Below are positions 25,644 to 33,939 of a stretch of DNA of 55,705 bases, in pieces; position 1 is the first letter of the stretch, and every line of letters starts with the position of its first letter. Source of the stretch: Dehalococcoidia bacterium (lineage in GTDB: Bacteria > Chloroflexota > Dehalococcoidia > Lucifugimonadales > UBA1123); NCBI GenBank assembly GCA_009838465.1, contig VXRN01000051.1, forward strand, positions 1,433 through 57,137, read 5' to 3'. The notes beneath the pieces are model-generated. The model was not told where the DNA came from. It was given only the letters and a program-made list of their open reading frames with translations, and ran no database searches. The position numbers were made by a program, and so were the translations under genes.

Positions 25644-25847
25644 CTAAGAGGCTGTTTTCCACTCCAGCAGCCTGGCGACTTCCTCGGTGTGGACTTCGGG
25701 ATAGCTGATGTGCCCGCAGGCGAGACAGCTAATGTAGAATCCCTCGAAGTCGCGGCGGATCTGGCGATCCCCACTGCAGCGGATGCAGGACTTGAAGAGC
25801 ACAGAGTTCTCACGCAGAGCACTCTGTGCGGTAACTATCTCTCTCAT
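25644..25847 (-). CDS. Small zinc-ribbon protein
   Basis: This 67-aa protein has two CxxC knuckles (CIRCSGD and CLACGH) spaced about 20 residues apart, as in single zinc ribbons. A strong AGGAGGA Shine-Dalgarno lies 10 nt upstream of the ATG, supporting a real gene despite the small size. The rest is charged and without membrane segments. Function is not recognisable; such proteins are often nucleic-acid-binding or metal-storage accessory factors. It is monocistronic, with an AT-rich 5' region holding a palindrome. Confidence 0.65.
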   Translation of the reverse strand: MREIVTAQSALRENSVLFKSCIRCSGDRQIRRDFEGFYISCLACGHISYPEVHTEEVARLLEWKTAS

Positions 25848-25935
25848 TTGATCACGTCCTCCTTTTTACTGAAAATATTTTCATTAGAACTATCGTAGTG
25901 TACCCCAAAAATTCCGATTGTACATTAACATTGGT

Positions 25936-25950
25936 TTAACATATTGTTAA
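25936..25950. promoter_or_regulatory. Palindrome in the AT-rich gap upstream of the zinc-ribbon gene
   Basis: TTAACA-TAT-TGTTAA is a perfect inverted repeat in the unusually AT-rich 25860-25980 stretch, a plausible operator for the zinc-ribbon gene transcribed leftward. No regulator can be named. Confidence 0.4.
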
Positions 25951-26063
25951 CGATACATCGAATTACGGAATAATGAGTATTTGTCCATGTGAAAACCACA
26001 CGCGACCGGCGAGGCAGCCGTACACAGCATCCCTCGCCGGCCTCAGACGTGCTTCGAATACGG

Positions 26064-26780
26064 CTACGGCTTCGGGTTCTCCATGAACACGGTGACCCCC
26101 ATGTCCTGGTAGTAGTCGCGCAGCTTGTAGTCGTAGTTGCGGAAACTCATCCTGACGTTGGTGCCTTCGAACTGCTCGATAACGTGCTTGAGGCAGTCGT
26201 CCACCGACTGTAGCGGATGGTGTGGGTGCGCCTCTATGTCGTAGCTCAGGTCGGCTGGCCCCCATGTCAGGCAGGTGATTCCGGGCTTGGCAAGCTGCCG
26301 CGCGTTGGTGACCGCTCGCAGTGTCTCCATCTGGATGCACAGGATGCCGTTCTCGTTCCACCACTCGGCGTACTCCAGACGATCCCCGCGTTCCTCGACC
26401 CCGTATCGTGCCGCGCCACCCCAGCTCCGCTTCGCCACCTGCGGATAGTAGAACCAGTTGATCGCCTCGTCCACAGTGGCTTCGTCTTCCACCAGCGGCA
26501 CTTCGATTCCCAGGGGCCCCAGGTCAAGCACGTTCCCGACAAGGTAGGCGTGTCGCGGGTGCTTGATCCTGAACTGCACCGGTATGCCGACTTCCTTAGC
26601 CGTCTCACAGTATTGAACAAGCCTCTCCTCGCTGTACGGCGAGTGCTGCGAGTCAGCGTGTATGAATGCGTAGTCGTCCTTGCTGAGAATGTCCTCCATC
26701 TGGCTCTTGGTGGCCGTGATGGGCACCGACACTCCGACGATGATGTCGCCCCTGACTATACGCTCTTTCAGTGATGCCAT
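26064..26780 (-). CDS. HpcH/HpaI-family 2-keto-3-deoxy-acid aldolase
   Basis: This 238-aa class II TIM-barrel aldolase has FIHADSQHSPYS (base-dyad His region), FRIKHPRHAY, GIEVPLVEDEATVDEAINW, YYPQVAKRSWGGAARYG, and the metal ligands in IQMETLRA and TWGPADLSYD. Family members cleave 2-keto-3-deoxy sugar acids or 4-hydroxy-2-oxo-heptanedioate to pyruvate (or a derivative) plus an aldehyde. The acid-sugar dehydratase homologues at 17559 and 33940 would make such substrates, a plausible pathway link though not the same operon. Confidence 0.85.
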   Translation of the reverse strand: MASLKERIVRGDIIVGVSVPITATKSQMEDILSKDDYAFIHADSQHSPYSEERLVQYCETAKEVGIPVQFRIKHPRHAYLVGNVLDLGPLGIEVPLVEDEATVDEAINWFYYPQVAKRSWGGAARYGVEERGDRLEYAEWWNENGILCIQMETLRAVTNARQLAKPGITCLTWGPADLSYDIEAHPHHPLQSVDDCLKHVIEQFEGTNVRMSFRNYDYKLRDYYQDMGVTVFMENPKP

Positions 26781-26850
26781 TTAGTTTCTCCTTGTTGCAG
26801 AGTCTTTAAGCTGTGTTGTATTTTTCGTCATTCCCGCACACCCACTCGTC

Positions 26851-26892
26851 GTTCCCGCGAAGCCTGTCCCCGTGAAGACGGGGAGCGGGAAC
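26851..26892. repeat. Nested hairpin, TTCCCGC/GCGGGAA type
   Basis: An outer stem GTTCCCGC/GCGGGAAC encloses an inner stem TCCCCGT/ACGGGGA with a GAAG loop; a partial CATTCCCGC copy lies just before (26829). This resembles the short palindromic elements scattered through many bacterial genomes and is distinct from the CCCTCTCCC family. It occupies the gap between the aldolase and NUDIX genes. Confidence 0.65.
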
Positions 26893-26969
26893 CCAGGGGT
26901 GGGGGGCTGGTTGCTGTACAGCAGAAACACATTGGATTGGTACTAGTTCTCAGTTGTAAGTCTTTAGTA

Positions 26970-27767
26970 TTAAGTTCTGAAAATCCAGGAACTAGGAGAG
27001 TCTTGTTCCTCTAAAGCAGGCATGAAGAACTCGAACCGCTCCGCGTCGTCGTACCCGGACATCGACGCAGGCGACACGCCCGGGCTCTCCAGCGCGGCAC
27101 GTACGATGGACTTGTTGAATCCGTGTATCGTCTCGTCCGACAGGAAGCGGTCAACCGCCATCCACAGACACTCGGCAATCTCCTCTTCCTGCTTCGTAAT
27201 CTCGGTCGAGAGCGCGGACAGCTTGCACACGAAATATATGTCCGACTTGCCGTAGCGGTAGCCGTGCCAGTGTCTGAAGCAAGCGAGCGTCTCGAACCTG
27301 GCGTGAACCCCCGTCTCCTCCAGCACCTCCCTCACCGCCGCGTGCGCGATATGTTCGCCCGGATGCAGCGCGCCGCCCGGCAGCTTGTATCCAGGCCCCC
27401 TGCTCGTGCCCATCCGGTAGCGTTCAGACACCACAAGTATTTCGTCCCGCTCATTGATGACGACCGCCCCCGCCCCTATGTAGTGCGTGGCGTAGGGTGG
27501 GATATACGCCCCGAACGTGAGGCGCAACGTCATCATCACGTAGTCTTCCTTCGCGTGGTGATACTCGAATCCCATGTCCGCCGCCACTGGCACGAAGGCC
27601 GACCTGGACAACGGCAGTTCGAGCCAGACGAGCCTGTACCCTTCCGCAATCCAGGCGTCCACCGACTCGCGAAGCATTTCTTTGAATTCATGCACGTCAT
27701 TCGGCAAGTTATGCGGGTCCGTAACAACCCCGCCAAACTGGTTTGGACTAAATGCCAGTGTACTCAT
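26970..27767 (-). CDS. NUDIX hydrolase with N-terminal extension
   Basis: The 265-aa protein has a complete NUDIX box, GGALHPGEHIAHAAVREVLE followed by ETG (G-x5-E-x7-R-E-U-x-E-E-x-G-U), at about residues 145-167. The ~100-residue N-terminal part resembles the extension of eukaryotic NUDT6-type and related bacterial proteins (WIAEGYRLVWLELPLSRSAF, then FEYHHAKEDYVMM). It hydrolyses a nucleoside-diphosphate-linked compound or housekeeping pyrophosphate; the substrate is unknown. It starts 2 nt after the alcohol dehydrogenase stop, so the two are co-transcribed. Confidence 0.85.
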   Translation of the reverse strand: MSTLAFSPNQFGGVVTDPHNLPNDVHEFKEMLRESVDAWIAEGYRLVWLELPLSRSAFVPVAADMGFEYHHAKEDYVMMTLRLTFGAYIPPYATHYIGAGAVVINERDEILVVSERYRMGTSRGPGYKLPGGALHPGEHIAHAAVREVLEETGVHARFETLACFRHWHGYRYGKSDIYFVCKLSALSTEITKQEEEIAECLWMAVDRFLSDETIHGFNKSIVRAALESPGVSPASMSGYDDAERFEFFMPALEEQDSPSSWIFRT

Positions 27768-27769
27768 AT

Positions 27770-28798
27770 TCAGCCGTGCCTCACTACCATCTGCACTTCG
27801 TTAGACGGGTTGCATAGAGCCTCGAACGCGCCCTGTATCTCGTCAAGCGGCAGGAAACTCGCCTCCGACACCAGCGGCTCCATCGTGACCTTGCCTGAGC
27901 GTATCAGGTCGAGCGCGATGCGCCAGTCCTCCGGCTGAGTCCCGAACGACGTCTTCAGACTGACCTCCCGCGCCATCCAGTCCGGCGGCAGAACCGGCGT
28001 CTGCTCCCACACTATTGCCACCAGAACCACCTGCCCGTTGCGACGCACCATGTTGAGCGCCTGGTCCAGGGTGCCCCTGGCCGCCGCGCACTCGAACACC
28101 ACGTCCGGGCCGTTGCCGTCCGTAAGCTCCACCACGCGCTGCTCGGCGTCCTCTTCCAGTGGATTGATAACCGCGTCCATCCTCAGCCGCCGCGCAGCCT
28201 CCGCCCTCGCCGGGGCCGGCTCCGACACGATTACCTTGCTCGCTCCGGCGGCGCGCGCCACCTGCGCGCAGAGTAGCCCTATCGGCCCCGCGCCCAGCAC
28301 CACCACCGAGTCGCCCAGCTTCAACTGGGACAACCTCACCGCGTGAACCGTGACCGCGCAAGGCTCGCACATCGCGGCCTCTTCGTCGGTTACACCGTCC
28401 GGCACGGGCACAGGCTCCCACTCCTCCAGCAGAACCTTCTCCGCGTAGGCGCGCACCCGGCTGCTTGGGCCGCTGAACCCATCCAGCCGGTAATTGTAGC
28501 GTTCACCCCTGTTCGGAGATGCCGCTCGCACTTCCGGGGGCGGTTCGCCTCCCCCGCCAACCACGCGGTCGCCGACGCTCCAGCGCGTCACGCCATCCCC
28601 GACGGCGCTCACGACACCCGAATACTCATGTCCCATGACCGTGCCGGGTGGAGCTATGTCGTACAGAAAGTGGTGAACGTCGGTGCCACAGATAGCGCAG
28701 TAGTTGACGTCAATCACCACCTGCCCGGGGCCGGGCGACGGATCGACCATATCCTCTATCGCGAACTGTTGGCTACCCTGGTAAACTGCGGCGCGCAT
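27770..28798 (-). CDS. Medium-chain zinc-type alcohol dehydrogenase lacking the structural zinc cysteines
   Basis: This 342-aa MDR enzyme has the catalytic zinc site (CAICGTDVHHF and GHEYSG), the NAD(P) fold (VVVLGAGPIGLLCAQVARAAG), and the usual C-terminal helices. The structural-zinc loop, normally four cysteines after GDRV, has none (VGGGGEPPPEVRAASPN), a deletion seen in some sorbitol/threonine dehydrogenase relatives. It should oxidise a polyol or sugar alcohol. GGGAGG precedes the ATG. It is first gene of a minus-strand unit with the NUDIX gene. Confidence 0.88.
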   Translation of the reverse strand: MRAAVYQGSQQFAIEDMVDPSPGPGQVVIDVNYCAICGTDVHHFLYDIAPPGTVMGHEYSGVVSAVGDGVTRWSVGDRVVGGGGEPPPEVRAASPNRGERYNYRLDGFSGPSSRVRAYAEKVLLEEWEPVPVPDGVTDEEAAMCEPCAVTVHAVRLSQLKLGDSVVVLGAGPIGLLCAQVARAAGASKVIVSEPAPARAEAARRLRMDAVINPLEEDAEQRVVELTDGNGPDVVFECAAARGTLDQALNMVRRNGQVVLVAIVWEQTPVLPPDWMAREVSLKTSFGTQPEDWRIALDLIRSGKVTMEPLVSEASFLPLDEIQGAFEALCNPSNEVQMVVRHG

Positions 28799-28843
28799 GA
28801 CTGAAACCTCCCTCAGTTGCTCTCAGACAGGTTATCACGCGCG

Positions 28844-28872
28844 TTGGGGTAGTCAAGTGCGTGTGGTAGAAT
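28844..28872 (+). promoter_or_regulatory. Predicted promoter of the TPR gene, leaderless type
   Basis: TTGGGG (28844-28849), a 17-nt spacer and TAGAAT (28867-28872) lie 6 nt before the ATG at 28879. Transcription would start at or next to the first base of the start codon. No Shine-Dalgarno is present. Confidence 0.5.
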
Positions 28873-28878
28873 CGTGAC

Positions 28879-31800
28879 ATGGTTCCAATTCGCATAATTT
28901 GTCCTGGAAAAGTATTCATACATAGGAAGGCGGCCGTCGCGCTCGTCACTCTGGCTCTTTTCTGGATAGCCGCGTCCGGGACGGCGTCCGCTTCCCCGAA
29001 CCAGCAGACGGAACCTACCCCGTTCGAGCTCCTGATGGCAGTCCTCAGCGAAGCGTACTACGAAGACGCGCTGTCTGACGAACTCAGCCACACGCTGGCC
29101 GACCACTTCATGGACGAGCTCATCCCGTCCGTCACCGGTGAGACTGCTGAAGAAGTCAGAGAGCGTCTGAAAGCGAGATTCTATCCCGGCCACACACCAG
29201 AACCCTTCGATATTCTCATCGCGTCTCTGACCGGAGCCGACGAAAGCGGCGCGCTGACCGACGAAATCAGCGAGTTGCTGTACGACTATCTCGTTGACGA
29301 ACTCATCCCATCTGAAACAGGCGATACCCCGGAGGATGTGAGGGAACGGCTGTCCGATCCAGTGCGTATCAGGGAGAAGGTAGCCAATTTCTATGTTGTG
29401 CGGGGACTGCGTTACCACGAGAACGACCATTTCGACTTGGCCATCGCGGACTTCACCAGGGCAATAGAGCTAGACCCGGAACACCTCCCCGCCTACGTAG
29501 AGAGAGCATTCGCTTATAAGGGAAGAGGCGACCTCGACCATGCTATCGCGGACTTAACAAGAGCCATAGAACTTGACCCAATAGAGGGATGGTTACGTTA
29601 CCACAGGGGCATCACGTACCGGGACAGGGGCGACTACGACCTTGCAATCGCTGATTTCGACAAAGCCATTGAAGTAAACCCGAACTGGGTGCCCCATTAC
29701 TTGGAACGCGCCGCCGCCTACCTGTTCAGCGGCGACTTCGAGCGGGCGAGAGAGGATTACTTCCATGCCGTCCGACTCAAACAGAAACGCAGAGACTACT
29801 ACATCGCGCGCGCGGTGGAGGACTGTACCAAGGCAATCGAGCTAGACCTCGACAACGCCGCGCTCTACCACCAGAGGGCCTATTACTATCAGCAAATCGG
29901 CCAGTTCGACAATGCGATAGCCGACTTCAGCCGGGCCATAGAACTTGATCTCGACAACGCCAACTTCTATTTCGACAGAGCGCTGATGTACTACAAGGTC
30001 GGCGAACATGAACTCACGCTGGCAGACCTCGCCCGCGCCATAGAAATCAGGCCGGACGACGCCGAACTATACAGCGAACGCGCTTTTATACTCGAAGATC
30101 TGGGCTATCTCGAACAGGCAGTTGAAGACCTATCCAAGGCTATCGAACTCAACCCTGACGACATAGGTTTCTATATCCGCCGATCATGGCTGTATCGTGA
30201 CCTGGGCCAATTCGATCTGGAACTGGCGGATATTTCCAAGCTCATCGAACTGGAGCCGAACAATCCGCATCGCTACGTCGGCAGGGGAGAGAAATATCTC
30301 GAGCGAGGCGAGTACGACCTCGCTATCGCGGACTTCATGAAGGCCATCGAACTGGAGCCGGGCACGGCATCTCACTATCTCTACCGGGCCACCGCCTACC
30401 TGTTGATTGGCAATGTCGAGCGAGCGCGAGAGGACTATCACCAGGCAGACTTCCTTGAACCTGGTGGGAATATCTACCGCGTCGCGATACATGACCACAC
30501 GGACGCTATCGAACACAGCCCCGACAACGCGGCGCTGTACGCCGGCAGGGCACATTTCTATTACTTCCTTGAAGAGTATGAACAGGAGATAGCGGACTAT
30601 ACGAAGGCCATCGAATTGGACCCGGACAACGCCAGCTTCTATTTCCTCAGAGCTGTGGCTTACGGCAACAATGGCCAATACGAACTCGCAATCCAGGATT
30701 ACACGAGAGATATAGAGCTAGACCTCAATGATCCTGAAGGCTATGTCAGCAGGGGGTGGATATATCGGTTCCTGGGTAAGCATTACCTCGCCATCGCAGA
30801 TTTCACAACTGCCATAGAATTGGACCCCGACAACCTGGATAGATATCTTCTCAGAGCGCGAACCTATAATGAGGCGGGCGAATACGCACTCGCTATCGCG
30901 GATTTTACGAGAATCATACGGCTCAATCCCAAAGGCGGAGTGAGTTTTTACGACAATAGGGCTTTGGCACATCACGAATTGGGCGAACATTCCCAGGCCA
31001 TAGCCGACATCACAAAATATATCGAAGCGTATTTGGATGATGATAGCTGGGAGTATCTGCCGGAAGCATACGTCGTCAGAGGGTCAATATACAGGGACAT
31101 TGGCGAGTATGAACTGGCTCTGGCGGATTTCGACACGTCTATCGAAAAATATGATGGGTACACGTTTGGCTACCGTCATGAGGTTTTGCACAATGCTCTA
31201 GTAACAATCGGGTACCAATCCAGAGGCGGCTATATCGAAAGGGCGCTCTTGTACGCCAGTCTCGGCGAATTTGGTCTCGCACACAATGATTACGAACGTG
31301 CCCTAGTGCCACCCCGAGATGCCGGATGGCGCCACTCCTACGAGGAATTGATAGCGCGTTACGCAAAGGCGATAGAGAGAGGTTCAACCAACGCCGAACG
31401 CTATCATTTCTATCTGGGATACTTGCAACTCAAGCTCGGAGAATACGAACTCGCACTCGGCAGCCTCACCCGTGCCATCGAACTCGACCCCGACAACGAG
31501 GCGGCATATCGCCTCAGAGCGGATGCATATCTCGAAACGGGCGAATACAAACTCGCCATCCAGGACTACACCAGATTGCTCGAACTGAGTCCCGACGATC
31601 TGGGCATCTTTGTGAGCCGCGCGGAGGCCCACCGTTTCCTTGGCAATTACAAGCTGGCGATTGAAGATTACACCCGCGCCATCGAACTCGATCCGAACAA
31701 TCCGGACCTCTACGCGGCCAGGGCATGGGCTTACTACGCAGCAGGCCGATATGGACCCGCGTCCAGCGACAACTGGAAGGCTATTATACTCGATCCCGAC

Positions 31801-32928
31801 AATCCCGGCCGATACGCCGACCGGGCGCGCCTGCTTCGGAAGATAGGGCGTCCTGAGTATGCGCTATCGTCCTATGGCCGCGCCATCGAACTCGACCCGG
31901 ATGATCCCTATCTCTACTACGACCGGGCAACCCTCTATCATCACGAACTCGGCAGGTACCAGGAGGCAATATCGGACTACACTAGGGCAATCGAGCTAGA
32001 ACCCGACAACGCGCATTTCTACCACGATAGGGGAGGCGCTTACGAAGCCGCCGGGGACGACGTCCGGGCCATGGAAGACTACCTGACGGCTATACTGCTG
32101 GACCAAGACCTCATAGAACTCCACCCCAACCTGGGAAATCTTTCCTTCCAGAGGGCACTGGACCAGGGGATAGCCATAACGGGATCAGAACTTCCATGGC
32201 TAATCCCCGGACTGGCGTCATCGCCTCCCGGCATCGAAGTTGACCTCGTTGACTTTGTCGATGCCTTCACCTTCTACGAAATTCTGCTGCAAACGGACCA
32301 CACCAACATACCGGCGTATGTCTCCACGGCTCACATCTTTATATGGTATGGTGAGGCTGGAGCCATCACTGGGGATTCAATCTACCCCGAGCCTGTCCAC
32401 CCCGCCTCCGCATACTTTGAAGATGTGTACAACAATCCCGAAGTCTATGAGGACAGCGCCAGTGTACTTGCGATTGTGGGCAAGGCTCTCAGAGAGACCG
32501 ACGACTACGACCGCGCCATCGCCGACTTCGACAGGGCCATCCAACTCGATCCCAAATCCCCACTCCACTATCGGGACAGGGGCATCGCCCTGTACCTCAA
32601 CGGCGACTACGACGAGGCCATTGCGGACTTCGACATCGCCATCTCGATATTGCCGGACAACCCCTACCTGTACCTGTTCCGAGCGGTCGCTTACCACATG
32701 AAGAGCGAGTACCGCCGCGCCGTCGCCGACTACGACCGCGCCATCGCCATCAACCCCGACGACCCGTACTTCCACTTCTTCCGAAGCGTCTCGCTCGAAG
32801 CCCTCGGCGAACAGAACGACTATGAGAAATACTTCGCGCTGCTGGAAGACGAGTACGACATAGGGCTTGCACTTAATCTGCTACTGCCCGCTGTACCGGT
32901 GGAGGAGTCCCAAACCGCTGCGGACTAG
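28879..32928 (+). CDS. Giant secreted TPR-repeat protein
   Basis: At 1349 aa this is the largest protein in the window. It has a signal peptide (hydrophobic residues 18-32, ending TASAS), two ~50-residue units at residues 49-98 and 110-159 (TGETAEEVRERL, TGDTPEDVRERL) shared with the HtrA-like protease, and then about 25 or more 34-residue tetratricopeptide repeats of the form Y-x-x-R-A, G-x-Y-x-x-A-I-x-D-[FY]-x-[KR]-A-I-E-L-[DE]-P-[DN]. TPR superhelices bind proteins; the large size and extracytoplasmic location suggest a scaffold. Around residues 1080-1180 a non-TPR insert interrupts the array. Codon use matches its neighbours. Confidence 0.88.
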   Translation: MVPIRIICPGKVFIHRKAAVALVTLALFWIAASGTASASPNQQTEPTPFELLMAVLSEAYYEDALSDELSHTLADHFMDELIPSVTGETAEEVRERLKARFYPGHTPEPFDILIASLTGADESGALTDEISELLYDYLVDELIPSETGDTPEDVRERLSDPVRIREKVANFYVVRGLRYHENDHFDLAIADFTRAIELDPEHLPAYVERAFAYKGRGDLDHAIADLTRAIELDPIEGWLRYHRGITYRDRGDYDLAIADFDKAIEVNPNWVPHYLERAAAYLFSGDFERAREDYFHAVRLKQKRRDYYIARAVEDCTKAIELDLDNAALYHQRAYYYQQIGQFDNAIADFSRAIELDLDNANFYFDRALMYYKVGEHELTLADLARAIEIRPDDAELYSERAFILEDLGYLEQAVEDLSKAIELNPDDIGFYIRRSWLYRDLGQFDLELADISKLIELEPNNPHRYVGRGEKYLERGEYDLAIADFMKAIELEPGTASHYLYRATAYLLIGNVERAREDYHQADFLEPGGNIYRVAIHDHTDAIEHSPDNAALYAGRAHFYYFLEEYEQEIADYTKAIELDPDNASFYFLRAVAYGNNGQYELAIQDYTRDIELDLNDPEGYVSRGWIYRFLGKHYLAIADFTTAIELDPDNLDRYLLRARTYNEAGEYALAIADFTRIIRLNPKGGVSFYDNRALAHHELGEHSQAIADITKYIEAYLDDDSWEYLPEAYVVRGSIYRDIGEYELALADFDTSIEKYDGYTFGYRHEVLHNALVTIGYQSRGGYIERALLYASLGEFGLAHNDYERALVPPRDAGWRHSYEELIARYAKAIERGSTNAERYHFYLGYLQLKLGEYELALGSLTRAIELDPDNEAAYRLRADAYLETGEYKLAIQDYTRLLELSPDDLGIFVSRAEAHRFLGNYKLAIEDYTRAIELDPNNPDLYAARAWAYYAAGRYGPASSDNWKAIILDPDNPGRYADRARLLRKIGRPEYALSSYGRAIELDPDDPYLYYDRATLYHHELGRYQEAISDYTRAIELEPDNAHFYHDRGGAYEAAGDDVRAMEDYLTAILLDQDLIELHPNLGNLSFQRALDQGIAITGSELPWLIPGLASSPPGIEVDLVDFVDAFTFYEILLQTDHTNIPAYVSTAHIFIWYGEAGAITGDSIYPEPVHPASAYFEDVYNNPEVYEDSASVLAIVGKALRETDDYDRAIADFDRAIQLDPKSPLHYRDRGIALYLNGDYDEAIADFDIAISILPDNPYLYLFRAVAYHMKSEYRRAVADYDRAIAINPDDPYFHFFRSVSLEALGEQNDYEKYFALLEDEYDIGLALNLLLPAVPVEESQTAAD
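29023..29355 (+). repeat. Tandem N-terminal module in the TPR protein
   Basis: Two in-frame units, 29023-29172 and 29206-29355 (period 61 codons), share F-[ED]-[IL]-L, LSDELS/LTDEIS, DELIPS-x-TG[ED]T and EDVRERL-type ends. They correspond to the units at the N-terminus of the protease at 22062-24098. Confidence 0.8.
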
Positions 32929-32943
32929 AGCGGAGGCATGACT

Positions 32944-33384
32944 CTACGCCACAAGCGGACGGATCATGAACACCACTACGTTACCATATTCGCCAAAGCC
33001 GTCCCCCTGAAGTGCCTCAAGAGAGTCGTGCTCTATGTCCTCATACTTTCCCAACTTGCTCGTCCACCGTCCGTCACTTAGCTGTCGCGCCGCGTGTGTA
33101 GGTACGCCATCCTTGACATAGACGGCAACTTTCTCGTACCCGTCCTCCAAGCTGCCATTGCCGCACAACTCGTATCCCGCCGCTCGAAACAACTCAACCA
33201 CGGAGTCAATCAGGGATTGGTTCGACACATTAGCCATCCGTTGGGCGTAGTCAGCAGTCGGATCAATCCATCGGGAGTCGTCACTCAGCGCCCAGGCGAT
33301 ACAGTTGTAGTCCGAAGAAGGTTCACTGGTAACGTCGAAGTCTTCCAAATTGGGAAGCCACCAGAATGACGACCTCAGAGTCAT
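32944..33384 (-). CDS. Hypothetical protein, DUF7689-like
   Basis: This 146-aa protein is without membrane segments. Recognisable conserved blocks are WWLPNLEDFDV, YNCIAWALSDDSRWIDP, and THAARQLSDGRWTSKLGKYEDIEH. The Cys in NCIAWA and the His in THAARQ recall the Cys/His pairs of papain-like folds, so a hydrolase-like fold is possible but untested. It overlaps the gene upstream (on the minus strand) by four bases and is translationally coupled to it. It is convergent with the TPR gene, 15 nt apart. Confidence 0.6.
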   Translation of the reverse strand: MTLRSSFWWLPNLEDFDVTSEPSSDYNCIAWALSDDSRWIDPTADYAQRMANVSNQSLIDSVVELFRAAGYELCGNGSLEDGYEKVAVYVKDGVPTHAARQLSDGRWTSKLGKYEDIEHDSLEALQGDGFGEYGNVVVFMIRPLVA

Positions 33385-33719
33385 TCAATGTAACCTTTTG
33401 CCTTGCCCCACTCTATCCAAATTTTGGAAATGACCCTTATCCTGCCCTTATCCTCATCGGGAATATGCGGTGATTCACCGGATATGGTGGCAAGGGCTGG
33501 GAACCAGTGATCGGGTTGCGCTTGGAGGTCTTTCAAAATTATGGGAATGACGGGTTCTCCCATCTCGATGATGCTCTGATATGCGGGGTGGCGTATCATC
33601 TGGGACACAAAGGAGAAATGCCCAGTGTCGTGCCTCCACTGTTTCGCCAATTCCTGAAACTCTTTTTCGAGTTCGGTAGTGGGTTTGCGCTTGACCTGAG
33701 ACTGGGGAGCATTAGTCAT
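33381..33719 (-). CDS. Hypothetical protein paired with the DUF7689-like gene
   Basis: This 112-aa mostly helical protein contains an N-terminal charged helix (TTELEKEFQELAKQWRHDTG), HPAYQSIIEMGEPVIPIILK and WFPALATISGESPHIP, and ends WIEWGKAKGYIE. The middle resembles a single HEAT-like helical pair. It is first gene of a two-gene minus-strand operon, overlapping the downstream gene by ATGA. The conserved pairing and small size resemble accessory or defence-type modules, but I do not recognise a function. Confidence 0.6.
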   Translation of the reverse strand: MTNAPQSQVKRKPTTELEKEFQELAKQWRHDTGHFSFVSQMIRHPAYQSIIEMGEPVIPIILKDLQAQPDHWFPALATISGESPHIPDEDKGRIRVISKIWIEWGKAKGYIE

Positions 33720-33843
33720 CTTTCTACCGCCTGCCTTCTGCTCTGTTGTATGGGTATGGTAATCGCAAAGCGGCTGGCGAGTCCATATTGCGACGGGCGG
33801 ACATCAGGGGCTTTTCGTTTTCAGGAAATAGGCCAGTCAACAG

Positions 33844-33880
33844 CCCCCTCTCCCTGAGGGAGAGGGTTAGGGTGAGGGTG
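33844..33880 (+). repeat. Dispersed CCCTCTCCCT...GGTGAGGGTG repeat, copy D
   Basis: A short form: CCCCCTCTCCCTGAGGGAGA, then GGGTTAGGGTGAGGGTG. It folds as a compact hairpin. The remainder of 33720-33939 shows no gene. Confidence 0.85.
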
Positions 33881-33939
33881 ATTGCACTGCTTCGAATATA
33901 CGAATGTTGGATAACGAAAGACCCTGCGACGCCCTCCCC

